NCBI GenBank assembly: GCA_001800945.1
Contig: MGWJ01000163.1
Coordinates: forward strand, 15,498 to 26,709
Reading direction: 5' to 3'
Source of the DNA: Flavobacteria bacterium RIFCSPLOWO2_12_FULL_31_7
Lineage (GTDB): Bacteria; Bacteroidota; Bacteroidia; Flavobacteriales; Flavobacteriaceae
DNA length: 11,212 nucleotides
Shown: in pieces, positions 1 to 5,854 of the stretch
Layout of the letters: the number at the start of each line of letters is the position of its first letter
How positions within the stretch are numbered: position 1 is the first letter of the stretch
The notes under the pieces: model-generated
What the model was told of the DNA's origin: nothing
Databases searched by the model: none
The model's input: the letters and a program-made list of their open reading frames with translations, nothing else
Program-made: the position numbers and the translations under genes

Positions 1-104
1 AAGTAATTCCAGAAACGCAACAAGATAAAAATACGGATATTGCCACGTTAGGTTTTATTGGCGGTTTTATTGTAATGATGAGTTTAGATGTAGCTTTAGG
101 ATAA
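1..104 (+). CDS. C-terminal fragment of a probable ZIP-family metal transporter (partial)
   Basis: An open frame enters from the left edge (codons from position 3) and ends at TAA 102-104, leaving 33 residues. The end reads TLGFIGGFIVMMSLDVALG, a hydrophobic last helix closing in LDVALG. This resembles the C-terminus of ZIP (SLC39-like) divalent metal permeases, which take up zinc or iron across the inner membrane. The rest of the gene is outside the window, so family assignment rests on this tail alone. The lipoprotein gene downstream starts 15 bp after the stop and could be co-transcribed. A different polytopic membrane protein cannot be excluded. Confidence 0.5.
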   Translation, partial: VIPETQQDKNTDIATLGFIGGFIVMMSLDVALG

Positions 105-119
105 TTTAATTTTTTGATG

Positions 120-518
120 ATGAAAAAGATGTTTATAGTTTTTCTTTTATGTGTTTTTACAGCTTGTAAATCGGCCAAAGTTAGCTCAAATGTAGTTGTG
201 CTTACTTTTAAAAATGAAAAAGTTACGAGTGATTACGTTCTAGTTGTTAATAAAATTATTTCTGATTCTAGATGTCCAATTGGTACGAATTGTATTTGGG
301 CAGGGGAATTGGTTATGGAACTAAGCGCTATTCAAAACAATGAAATCAAAGAAACGGTTGTGATGACTTTTTCTCCAAATAGTAATGAAGAAAATAAGAC
401 TTGGTTTCAAAAATATATTCCAAATAATAAAAAGCTGATCAAATATCAAATTACACCTTCTAAAACCGAAAAACCATTAGAATTGAAAGATTATAAAATT
501 GAATTGATTTTAGAATAA
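120..518 (+). CDS. Small lipoprotein with an SRCP..TNCIWAG motif, function unknown
   Basis: A 132-residue protein if started at ATG 120. The frame extends to a TTG at 114 and another ATG at 117, but MKKMFIVFLLCVFTAC is a normal lipoprotein signal peptide, so 117 or 120 is preferred. The lipobox is FTAC with Cys16 as the lipidated residue; phenylalanine at -3 is slightly off consensus. The mature part contains DSRCPIGTNCIWAGE around residues 50-65, with two cysteines that could form a disulfide. The rest is polar and predicted to be beta-rich. No acidic surface-export signal follows the cysteine, so a periplasm-facing anchor is likely. It ends one base before the convergent gene at 520. I do not recognise a function; the neighbouring metal transporter hints at metal handling, which is only a guess. 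Confidence 0.8.
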   Translation: MKKMFIVFLLCVFTACKSAKVSSNVVVLTFKNEKVTSDYVLVVNKIISDSRCPIGTNCIWAGELVMELSAIQNNEIKETVVMTFSPNSNEENKTWFQKYIPNNKKLIKYQITPSKTEKPLELKDYKIELILE

Positions 519-519
519 T

Positions 520-1365
520 TTACAGATAAATCCCAGCACCAAAAGTTGCATAGTTATAACTTGGCGAAGCAATTTTTAAATTCTCAAAACCCATAGAAAA
601 AAAGTAATTCTTTTGATGGTATTTTCCTCTGAATTCAATTGAATTTACTTGCAATCCGTTGATTTTACTCCAAATCATTGCACTGTTAAAACTAACTTTT
701 TTAAAGGCGAAAACATCGGTATTTAATCCGTAAGAGAAACCAGCTTTGTTGATGCCATTGGCAATATAAGTTGCGCCTAAGGTCCAGCCTAAGTTGAATT
801 TTTCGAAGCGAATTCGATCATAACCAAAATTGAACTGGAATACAGATAAATTAGCGGTTGTTTTTTCGAATTTATCTCGTTCTATTAATTCACGATAATC
901 GGATTGTATATAAAAATATTGAAAAGGCCTGAATTTTCCTTTCAAATGGTTTCCAAAAGAAGCGTTATTACTGTATAAAAAGTGGTTTTCTACATCAAAT
1001 CGCATTAGATCTTTCAGTTCTTCCTCTTCTTCATTATATCTTTTATAATTTCCAGATTTGTTGTCAAAATAAGGACAAGGTGAAAGTTTGCTAAACAAAT
1101 GATCTTCATTTTCGTAATCGCCAATTCCAGTATATAAAAAAACATAAAATCCTACCTTTGCAAAAAATGCTACAGCACTTAAATCATCGGTATTGTCGCT
1201 TTGTTTACTAGTTGTGGTAGTGTTTTGATAACTTGGTTCTGTTGGTAAAGGTGGTCGATTATCTTCTTTTCCAGATTTTAATTCGTCTTTTGATTTGTCA
1301 ATTTTTTGAGCATGTAGTTGGCTCGAAAAAGTAAAAAGTAGTAGAAATATAGTGTTTTTCAGCAT
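520..1365 (-). CDS. Predicted outer-membrane beta-barrel protein, function unknown
   Basis: The frame can be extended to a TTG at 1401, but ATG 1365 begins a clean signal peptide (MLKNTIFLLLFTFSSQLHAQ, cleavage after HAQ) and lies about 20 bp below a good promoter, giving 281 residues. After the signal comes a polar Ser/Thr/Asp linker (about 20-55). A hydrophobic segment around AFFAKVGFYVFLYTG follows, then an acidic stretch with a run of glutamates. The last ~150 residues show alternating aromatic/polar beta-strand patterns (FQFNFGYDRIRF, LGWTLGATY, GFSYGLN, NYFFSMGFENL). It ends in TFGAGIYL, typical of outer-membrane barrels that finish on a hydrophobic strand. It is convergent with the lipoprotein gene, with a 1-bp gap and no visible terminator between them. 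I recognise the class but not a family. Confidence 0.75.
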   Translation of the reverse strand: MLKNTIFLLLFTFSSQLHAQKIDKSKDELKSGKEDNRPPLPTEPSYQNTTTTSKQSDNTDDLSAVAFFAKVGFYVFLYTGIGDYENEDHLFSKLSPCPYFDNKSGNYKRYNEEEEELKDLMRFDVENHFLYSNNASFGNHLKGKFRPFQYFYIQSDYRELIERDKFEKTTANLSVFQFNFGYDRIRFEKFNLGWTLGATYIANGINKAGFSYGLNTDVFAFKKVSFNSAMIWSKINGLQVNSIEFRGKYHQKNYFFSMGFENLKIASPSYNYATFGAGIYL

Positions 1366-1386
1366 AGAAAGTTTTCGCAATTTGAA

Positions 1387-1417
1387 CAAAAATAATGCCA
1401 ATATATTTTATTTACAA
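1387..1417 (-). promoter_or_regulatory. Bacteroidota sigma-A promoter for the beta-barrel gene
   Basis: On the minus strand a TTG (1417-1415) is followed by 20 bp and then TATTTTTG (1394-1387). This matches the -33 TTG / -7 TAnnTTTG pattern of Flavobacterium and Bacteroides promoters. The inferred start near 1382 leaves a short leader to ATG 1365. The -33 element overlaps the last codons of the Cys-rich gene at 1408-1527. Confidence 0.6.
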
Positions 1418-1527
1418 TCGCAATTGTCACCACAACCTTTTTTATTGGCTTTTTTCTTCCAGAAGAATTTTCTAACCAAAAACCCAACGGCTAAGGCTAA
1501 ACAGATATAAGTTAAAATTTCTTGCAT
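1408..1527 (-). CDS. FeoB-associated Cys-rich membrane protein (39 aa)
   Basis: A very short gene in the feo strand: ATG 1527-1525, stop TAA 1410-1408, 39 residues. The protein is MQEILTYICLALAVGFLVRK, then FFWKKKANKK, then GCGDNCDCK. It has one N-terminal membrane helix (about residues 4-20), a basic aromatic stretch and a C-terminal cysteine cluster (three Cys in the last eight residues). This is the architecture of the FeoB-associated Cys-rich membrane proteins found next to feoB in many bacteria, thought to help the ferrous iron transporter as a small metal-binding partner. It lies 75 bp downstream of the feoB stop in the same direction. A hairpin (1552-1594) and a TAATTTTG box (1549-1542) lie between them, so it may have some independent transcription. 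Confidence 0.85.
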   Translation of the reverse strand: MQEILTYICLALAVGFLVRKFFWKKKANKKGCGDNCDCK

Positions 1528-1551
1528 AATAATATAAATTCCAAAATTATC

Positions 1552-1594
1552 AACACAGATTATTAAAATTTTAATAATTTCTAAAATCTGTGTT
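1552..1594 (-). terminator. Long hairpin between feoB and the Cys-rich gene (attenuator or weak terminator)
   Basis: AACACAGATT (1552-1561) pairs with AATCTGTGTT (1585-1594). The interior holds an AT-only palindrome, ATTATTAAAATTTTAATAAT. Reading on the minus strand, the hairpin is followed by GATAATTTT, a poor U-tract. It is therefore more likely a partial terminator or an mRNA-stabilising 3' structure for feoAB than a strong stop. Confidence 0.4.
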
Positions 1595-1602
1595 TAAAAA
1601 AA

Positions 1603-3696
1603 TTATTTCAGTGTTTGATAAGTAATTAAGGCTACAATATAAGCAAATCCACTCATGAATGCCAACTGAATTAAAGGCCATCTCCAAGAGTTAGTTTCTT
1701 TTTTTACAATGGCCAATGTACTCACGCATTGCATCGCAAAGGCATAAAATAATAGTAAGGAAACACCTGTGGCAAAATTGAAAATTTTATTCCCATTCGC
1801 ATCAATATCTTCAGACATTTTCATTTTTATTGTGGTTTCTTCTTCACTTTGGCTTCCCACGCTATAAATAGTTGCTAAAGTTCCTACAAATACTTCTCGA
1901 GCGGCAAATGAACTCACTACGGCAATTCCAATTTTCCAATCATAACCTAAGGGTTTGATAACTGGTTCTATGGTTTTACCCATAATTCCGATATAAGAAT
2001 TTTCTAATTTATAGGCGTTAACTTGGTTTTCAAAAGTTCCTTCTTGTAAACGAACATTAGCATTTTTTTGCGCAATTATTTCTTCTGCTTTATTAAAATT
2101 TCCTGGGCCATGTGAACCTAAAAACCATAAAACAATCGAAATTGCTAAAATTATTTTTCCAGCGCCTGTTACAAAAGCTTTAGTTTTTTCTAACACATTT
2201 AGTGCTACATTTTTAAACATTGGGACTTTATAACTCGGCATTTCTACCACAAAATACGATTTGCATTTAAGTTTCAAAATCTTATTTAAAATATAAGCAG
2301 AACCAATGGCTACAACAAAAGCCATTAGATATAAAGCCATTAATGTTAACCCTTGCAAACTGAAACCTAAAAAGCGTTTTTCGGGAATGATTAAGGAAAT
2401 TAAAATGGCATAAACAGGTAATCTTGCGGAGCACGTGATAAATGGAGTAATTAAAATTGTAATTAAGCGCTCTTTCCAGTTTTCAATATTTCTGGCACTC
2501 ATTATGGCAGGAATGGCACAAGCGGTTCCAGAAATTAAAGGCACAATACTTTTTCCTGATAATCCAAATCGACGCATGATTTTATCCATTAAAAATACAA
2601 CACGACTCATATAACCACTTTCTTCTAAAACAGAAATGAATAAGAACAGAAAAGCAATCTGCGGAATAAAAATGACAATTCCACCAATTCCAGGAATGAT
2701 ACCATCGGATAATAAATCGGTGAATTTTCCTTGTGGCAAACTTTCTTTGGTATAAGCACTTAATTTAGAAAATGTTGTATCAATAAAATCCATCGGAATA
2801 CTACTCCAATCAAAAATAGATTGAAAAATAAGCAGTAAAATTCCGAAGAAAATTAAATACCCAAACACTTTATGCGTTAAAATGTTATCTAACCTACTTT
2901 GAAAATCCGTCGCTTTAGATTTGTCAATTTTTTGTCCTATTTTCAGCGTATCATTAATAAATTGATAGCGTTTTATGGTTTCTTTTTGTTGTAATTTTTT
3001 TAATTCTGTGTGCGAACGCGTGAAGTTGTTTTCAATTTCGTTTCGTTCTAGGTTTAAGAAATTAACATCTTGTGTAATAACCAACCATAATTTGTAAAGT
3101 AACTGATTTGGGAATGCTTTTCGTAATCTATCGAAGTATTCAGGATCAATAGAACTTGCGTTTAAGCAAGCTTCTGTGGAAAGTGATTTGTAATTCAAAA
3201 TCAATTCCTTAATTTTTTCAATTCCGATATTTTTACGTGAACTAATTAAAGCAATTTTAGTTTTTAATTCGGTTTCTAATAACGGAATATTTAATTCAAT
3301 TCCCTTTTGTTTCATTCGGTCACTCATATTAATAACAAGTAGCGTCGGAATTTCAAGGTCTTTTATTTGTGTAAAAAGTAATAAATTTCGTTTTAAGTTT
3401 TCTACTTCAGTTACCACCACCGCAACATCTGGAAAATCTTCATCATTTTTATTTAGAAGCAATTCGATTACCACATTTTCATCAATCGAATTTGCATTTA
3501 AACTATATGTGCCGGGTAAATCAATAATCTTAGCTTTGGTAATTTGATTCAATTTTGAAATACCGGTTTTTTTATCAACGGTTATTCCAGGGTAATTTCC
3601 CACTTGTTGGTTCAGTCCTGTAAGATGGTTAAATACAGAAGTTTTTCCAACATTTGGATTCCCAATTAGCGCAACTTTTATCGTTTTTGGAGTCAT
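1603..3696 (-). CDS. feoB: Ferrous iron transport protein B, GTPase-coupled Fe(II) permease
   Basis: FeoB moves Fe(II) across the inner membrane. The 697-residue protein starts with a cytoplasmic G domain: P-loop GNPNVGKT (12-19), switch I around YPGITV (35-40), DLPG (59-62), NMSD as G4 (123-126), and SSRKNIG near 152-158 as G5. A helical linker follows, to about 270. The membrane part begins near 275 and carries the Gate signature: ACAIPAIMSAR (392-402, Cys393) and TCSARLPVY (421-429, Cys422). A second Gate repeat (about 590-665) includes FAAREVFVGT and MQCVSTLAIVKKET (Cys657). The length is normal for the family. Its ATG follows the feoA stop codon with no gap, so the two are translationally linked. 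Confidence 0.97.
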   Translation of the reverse strand: MTPKTIKVALIGNPNVGKTSVFNHLTGLNQQVGNYPGITVDKKTGISKLNQITKAKIIDLPGTYSLNANSIDENVVIELLLNKNDEDFPDVAVVVTEVENLKRNLLLFTQIKDLEIPTLLVINMSDRMKQKGIELNIPLLETELKTKIALISSRKNIGIEKIKELILNYKSLSTEACLNASSIDPEYFDRLRKAFPNQLLYKLWLVITQDVNFLNLERNEIENNFTRSHTELKKLQQKETIKRYQFINDTLKIGQKIDKSKATDFQSRLDNILTHKVFGYLIFFGILLLIFQSIFDWSSIPMDFIDTTFSKLSAYTKESLPQGKFTDLLSDGIIPGIGGIVIFIPQIAFLFLFISVLEESGYMSRVVFLMDKIMRRFGLSGKSIVPLISGTACAIPAIMSARNIENWKERLITILITPFITCSARLPVYAILISLIIPEKRFLGFSLQGLTLMALYLMAFVVAIGSAYILNKILKLKCKSYFVVEMPSYKVPMFKNVALNVLEKTKAFVTGAGKIILAISIVLWFLGSHGPGNFNKAEEIIAQKNANVRLQEGTFENQVNAYKLENSYIGIMGKTIEPVIKPLGYDWKIGIAVVSSFAAREVFVGTLATIYSVGSQSEEETTIKMKMSEDIDANGNKIFNFATGVSLLLFYAFAMQCVSTLAIVKKETNSWRWPLIQLAFMSGFAYIVALITYQTLK

Positions 3697-3936
3697 TTAT
3701 TTTATTGATTCTAGGCTGATGTAAATGGCTGAAGCTGTTTTTTTTCTAATCGCCACTTTCGAATCATTAATGTTAAAAAATAAGTGATCGCCCATTGGAG
3801 CAATTTGAATTAATTCAATATCATTACCTGGCAAACATCCCATTTCAATTAATTTTAATGGAATTTCGTCAATATTAATATCGGTAATTCGGGCACTTTG
3901 CCCTTTTTTTAAGATGGTAGCATTAGAATCGCTCAC
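3697..3936 (-). CDS. feoA: Ferrous iron transport protein A, FeoB partner
   Basis: A 79-residue cytoplasmic SH3-like protein. The family pattern is visible: GQSARITDI near the start, LIEMGCLPGNDIELIQIAPMG in the middle, and a last strand FNINDSKVAIRKKTASAIYI. FeoA proteins bind the cytoplasmic side of FeoB and are needed for Fe(II) uptake. ATG is at 3936; the stop abuts feoB ATG 3696. A TATCTTTG box 27 bp upstream is the likely promoter. No convincing Fur box was seen upstream. Confidence 0.95.
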   Translation of the reverse strand: MSDSNATILKKGQSARITDINIDEIPLKLIEMGCLPGNDIELIQIAPMGDHLFFNINDSKVAIRKKTASAIYISLESIK

Positions 3937-3962
3937 GAACTTATTTAGATTGAATTAAAATA

Positions 3963-3970
3963 CAAAGATA
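3963..3970 (-). promoter_or_regulatory. -7 element of the feoAB promoter
   Basis: TATCTTTG on the minus strand matches TAnnTTTG. The inferred start near 3958 gives a leader of about 22 nt to feoA. No TTG lies at the usual distance upstream; a TTT occurs 17 bp away. The promoter may be weak or activated. The rest of the 3937-4060 intergenic region holds a 12-bp palindrome TTGCAATTGCAA (4009-4020) of unknown meaning. Confidence 0.5.
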
Positions 3971-4060
3971 AGTAATTCTTAAAATATAAACCTAACAATT
4001 ATCATGTTTTGCAATTGCAATTTTATTTGTAATTTAGTGAATATATTTTACGAATAATAA

Positions 4061-4798
4061 ATGAGCAGAACATTAGTCATTGGCGACATTCACGGCGGAT
4101 TAAAAGCAGTAAAACAAGTTTTAAAAAGAGCAAATAGTACTTCCAAGGATACTTTGGTTTTTTTAGGTGATTATGTGGATGGTTGGAGCCAATCTCCAGA
4201 AACGTTGGATTTTTTGATTGATTTATCTCACCAACAAAATTGTATTTTCATTAAAGGTAATCATGATGAACTATTGTTGGATTGGTTAGAAAATCGACAT
4301 GAAAACATAAATGAAGAAATGTGGTTTAAACATGGTGGGAAAGCTACAGTTGATGCCTATTTGAAAGTTTCAGATTCAGTTAAACAACAACATATTCAGT
4401 TTTTAAAAACTTTGCAAAATTATCATTTAGATGAACAAAACCGATTGTTTGTCCATGCTGGTTTTACCAATATGAATGGAGTGAAATTAGAGTTTTTTCC
4501 GAAGTTATTGTATTGGGATCGTACGCTTTGGGAAGTTGCTTTAGCATTGGATGAAGCTATGGATAAGAATTCAGAATTTTATCCGAAAAGATTAAAAATT
4601 TACTCTGAAATTTATATTGGTCATTCGCCTATTTCTAAAACTGCTAAGGTAGAGCCACTTTTTAAACACTCCATTTGGAATTTAGATACTGGAGCCGCTT
4701 TTAAAGGTGCGTTAACTATTATGGATATTGATTCAAAAGAATTTTGGCAAAGTGAGGTGTTGTCGGATTTATATTCAAATGAATTAGGTAGAAATTGA
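4061..4798 (+). CDS. PPP-family metallophosphatase (serine/threonine phosphatase-like)
   Basis: A 245-residue cytoplasmic protein with the calcineurin-like dinuclear metal motifs in order: GDIHG (8-12), GDYVDG (36-41), GNHD (67-70), KHGG (91-94), LFVHAGF (about 128-134) and IGHSP (about 187-191). These are the metal ligands of the phosphoprotein phosphatase superfamily, also seen in bacterial PrpA/PphA and ApaH. The second motif reads GDYVDGW rather than the usual GDxVDRG, so the phosphate-binding arginine is missing there. Substrate preference may therefore differ from classical protein phosphatases. There is no signal peptide. ATG 4061 follows an A-rich stretch and is divergent from feoA. 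Whether it acts on proteins, diadenosine polyphosphates or another phosphoester cannot be told. Confidence 0.85.
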   Translation: MSRTLVIGDIHGGLKAVKQVLKRANSTSKDTLVFLGDYVDGWSQSPETLDFLIDLSHQQNCIFIKGNHDELLLDWLENRHENINEEMWFKHGGKATVDAYLKVSDSVKQQHIQFLKTLQNYHLDEQNRLFVHAGFTNMNGVKLEFFPKLLYWDRTLWEVALALDEAMDKNSEFYPKRLKIYSEIYIGHSPISKTAKVEPLFKHSIWNLDTGAAFKGALTIMDIDSKEFWQSEVLSDLYSNELGRN

Positions 4799-4819
4799 GG
4801 TGTATTTTTAAGTTGTAAT

Positions 4820-5110
4820 TTACGCAGAACGAGAGAGCGAAAGTAAAACTTGTACTTTTTCATCTCTAAATCGCAAAGGATATGTCCCTTTTTTTAATAA
4901 ATTATAGGCAGGATCTAATTCCATGTAAAGCATGAGATTGGTTTCAAAAATATAATCTTCTTCTTGTACAAATTCGGTATTTTCTATGCTAGTTTCCGAT
5001 ATGTTGTCCGAACCAAACAAGAAGGTTTGTTCTTCTTCAGATAACTTGTTTAAGTCTACTTCTAAAAGTATATAAGTGGATGTGATTTTTGTGTAATTAA
5101 ATTTAGGCAT
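4820..5110 (-). CDS. Unrecognised 96-residue cytoplasmic protein
   Basis: A complete frame from ATG 5110 to TAA 4822-4820, convergent with the phosphatase gene (21-bp gap). The protein starts MPKFNYTKITSTYILLEVDL, is acidic in the middle (EEEQ, ENTEFVQEEDY), and ends KVQVLLSLSRSA. It has no signal peptide, membrane segment or cysteine, and I recognise no domain. Its only possible upstream control visible here is operator-promoter module 1 (5274-5330), which reads toward it with a ~159-nt leader. It could thus belong to the regulon of the two-component system at 7992-10966. Confidence 0.7.
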   Translation of the reverse strand: MPKFNYTKITSTYILLEVDLNKLSEEEQTFLFGSDNISETSIENTEFVQEEDYIFETNLMLYMELDPAYNLLKKGTYPLRFRDEKVQVLLSLSRSA

Positions 5111-5273
5111 ACCATCTTTTTATAGTTACAATTATATTATTCCGAATTTTAAACGGAAAACTGTTTATTTAATTGAAAACTCAATCTAAAAATAAATGTG
5201 GTACAAGTATGATTATTCAAAAAACAACAAATGAAATACTACTCTTTAAATTTTGAATTCAATTTTATAAAGG

Positions 5274-5330
5274 TAAAAGTAGCATGGAGAGTTGTTATAT
5301 AATTACGGTATTATCGTAAAAATTGTTAAA
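5274..5330 (-). promoter_or_regulatory. Operator-promoter module 1
   Basis: Minus strand: TTTAACA (5330-5324), 4 bp, the dyad TTACGA-N5-CCGTAA (5319-5303, one mismatch between arms), 21 bp, then TACTTTTA (5281-5274). The inferred start is near 5269. This is the most divergent of the six modules in the window and is not followed by a recognisable small-RNA cassette. It reads into the leader of the 96-residue gene at 5110. Confidence 0.6.
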
Positions 5331-5350
5331 TTCCTAACTGTTTTTTTTTA

Positions 5351-5385
5351 AAAATAAAAATCCGCCTGAAAATTTCAGACGGATT
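5351..5385 (-). terminator. Intrinsic terminator of small RNA copy 1
   Basis: On the minus strand AATCCGTCTG pairs with CAGGCGGATT, with an A/T-rich loop, followed by a T-tract interrupted by one A (TTTTTATTTTT). One pair is U-G on this strand but would be C-A on the other, so the hairpin favours minus-strand transcription. Confidence 0.75.
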
Positions 5386-5428
5386 TTGTTCATTTGACAA
5401 CCCCCCAGTTGTTTTATGAAAATTTACT
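5351..5428 (-). ncRNA. Predicted small RNA, copy 1 (~78 nt)
   Basis: The start is inferred 5 nt below the -7 box TATCTTTG (5440-5433) and the end is the terminator at 5385-5351. Stem I is TCAT (5419-5416) with ATGA (5393-5390) enclosing CAAC/GTTG arms (inner stem 5412-5408 with 5401-5397) around a TGGGGG loop (5407-5402). The outermost inner pair of the other copies is an A/C mismatch here. Stem II is the intrinsic terminator. Compared with copies 2 and 3 there are several substitutions, so this is the oldest or least constrained copy. No reading frame is shared among copies. Confidence 0.7.
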
Positions 5429-5432
5429 ATAG

Positions 5433-5489
5433 CAAAGATAGCGTAACAGAAGTATTTGAAGTTACGGCTCATCCGTAATTGTTGTTAAA
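5433..5489 (-). promoter_or_regulatory. Operator-promoter module 2 (drives small RNA copy 1)
   Basis: Minus strand: TTTAACA (5489-5483), 4 bp, perfect dyad TTACGG-ATGAG-CCGTAA (5478-5462), 21 bp, consensus -7 box TATCTTTG (5440-5433). The dyad centre (5470) is about 42 bp upstream of the inferred start at 5428. There is no TTG -33 element where one would be expected; CTTC is found instead, consistent with an activator-dependent promoter. Confidence 0.75.
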
Positions 5490-5497
5490 TTTTTTGT

Positions 5498-5531
5498 AAA
5501 AAAAATCCGCCTGAAAGTTTTCAGACGGATT
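5498..5531 (-). terminator. Intrinsic terminator of small RNA copy 2
   Basis: AATCCGTCTGAAA / TTTCAGGCGGATT on the minus strand with eight consecutive T at the 3' side (5505-5498). The loop is one base longer than in copies 1 and 3. This also separates the RNA from module 2 immediately downstream. Confidence 0.85.
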
Positions 5532-5575
5532 ATGCTCATTTAACAACCCCCCAGTTGTTTGATGAAAAATTTACC
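5498..5575 (-). ncRNA. Predicted small RNA, copy 2 (~78 nt)
   Basis: It runs from about 5575, 5 nt below TATCTTTA (5587-5580), to the terminator T-tract ending at 5498. The 5' part reads GGTAAATTTT or similar and is unpaired. Then TCAT (5565-5562) / ATGA (5539-5536) and AACAAC (5559-5554) / GTTGTT (5547-5542) form a two-part stem with a 2x2 internal loop and a TGGGGG hexaloop (5553-5548). The terminator stem follows. From stem I to the terminator it is almost identical to copy 3, apart from one extra base in the terminator loop. Confidence 0.78.
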
Positions 5576-5579
5576 GGTA

Positions 5580-5636
5580 TAAAGATAGTATTATGATTTT
5601 ACTTACAATTACGGCTTTGCCGTAAAAGTTGTTAAA
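5580..5636 (-). promoter_or_regulatory. Operator-promoter module 3 (drives small RNA copy 2)
   Basis: Minus strand: TTTAACA (5636-5630), 4 bp, perfect dyad TTACGG-CAAAG-CCGTAA (5625-5609), 21 bp, -7 box TATCTTTA (5587-5580). A TTG directly follows the dyad, 18 bp from the -7 box. This copy therefore also has a conventional -33 element overlapping the edge of the dyad. Confidence 0.78.
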
Positions 5637-5690
5637 TCTTCCTTAATGTTTTGCGGGTATAAATCCTTATACTCGAATTGTGCGCTTTAT

Positions 5691-5726
5691 ATTTTTAAAC
5701 ATACTGAATATCAGTGGTTTAAAAAT
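5691..5726. repeat. Nested inverted repeat upstream of module 4
   Basis: ATTTTTAAAC (5691-5700) pairs with GTTTAAAAAT (5717-5726), and inside it ACTGA (5703-5707) pairs with TCAGT (5711-5715) around ATA. Together they can form a stem of about 15 pairs with small bulges. No T-tract follows on either strand. The right arm abuts the TTTAACA of module 4. It may insulate the divergent promoters or be an additional protein site; the sequence does not decide. Confidence 0.4.
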
Positions 5727-5782
5727 TTAACAAATTTTACGGATTTGCCGTAAAATTAGAATTAGCCGATATTTTATTTTTA
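5726..5782 (+). promoter_or_regulatory. Operator-promoter module 4 (drives the fibre-like gene)
   Basis: The only module in plus orientation: TTTAACA (5726-5732), 4 bp, perfect dyad TTACGG-ATTTG-CCGTAA (5737-5753), 21 bp, TATTTTTA (5775-5782). The inferred start is near 5787, giving a ~68-nt leader before ATG 5855. The flipped orientation together with the same spacing shows that the dyad and -7 box are a unit and not an accident of cassette duplication. Confidence 0.72.
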
Positions 5783-5811
5783 TAAGATTATAATTCTATT
5801 ATAATCTTATA
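5781..5811. repeat. 14-bp perfect inverted repeat over the inferred transcript start
   Basis: TATAAGATTATAAT (5781-5794) and ATTATAATCTTATA (5798-5811) are exact inverted repeats separated by TCT. The left arm overlaps the end of the -7 box of module 4 and the inferred start near 5787. It could be an operator for a second regulator. Alternatively, if the start is a few bases further left, it could be a 5' stem-loop protecting the mRNA. Confidence 0.55.
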
Positions 5812-5854
5812 TCAAATTTGAGTTAAATTAAAATAAACAATAAATGTAATTTAT

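Larger units (their letters stand above)
5351..5636 (-). repeat. Tandem pair of small-RNA cassettes (third copy at 7852-7989)
   Basis: Two units of 139 bp (5351-5489 and 5498-5636, start to start 147 bp) carry the same parts in the same order; a third unit of 138 bp lies at 7852-7989. Read on the minus strand each unit is operator dyad, 21-bp variable spacer, -7 box, transcribed region with a UGGGGG-loop stem, terminator. The spacer between dyad and -7 box has diverged while the dyad, transcribed part and terminator are kept. That is the pattern expected of functional promoter-RNA units rather than of a mobile element. Confidence 0.8.
5111..5854 (+). other. 744-bp non-coding regulatory island
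   Basis: No credible gene lies here. From left to right it holds a leader region with a small TTCCG/CGGAA hairpin (5140-5158) and operator-promoter module 1 (-). Next come two tandem small-RNA cassettes with modules 2 and 3 (-), then a quiet stretch (5640-5690) with only a weak GTATAA/TTATAC stem. It ends with an AT-rich inverted repeat (5691-5726), module 4 (+) and a 14-bp inverted repeat over the inferred start of the 5855 transcript. Divergent transcription is predicted: modules 1-3 leftward, module 4 rightward. Confidence 0.75.

Noticed and set aside
3937..4060. Fur box controlling feoAB
   Set aside because: The AT-rich stretch and the TTGCAATTGCAA palindrome do not match the GATAATGATAATCATTATC consensus well enough; only the -7 box was kept.
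4621..4863. Minus-strand frame of 80 codons overlapping the end of the phosphatase gene
   Set aside because: It is antisense to a clearly conserved gene and overlaps the 96-residue gene; its composition is that of a shadow frame.
5111..5273. Riboswitch in the leader of the 96-residue gene
   Set aside because: Only a 5-bp TTCCG/CGGAA hairpin was found, with no conserved aptamer motif I can recognise.
5351..5636. CRISPR-like or mobile (MITE) origin of the tandem repeats
   Set aside because: There is no regular short repeat-spacer pattern, no terminal inverted repeats with target duplication, and no transposase or cas gene. The units have promoter-RNA-terminator order.
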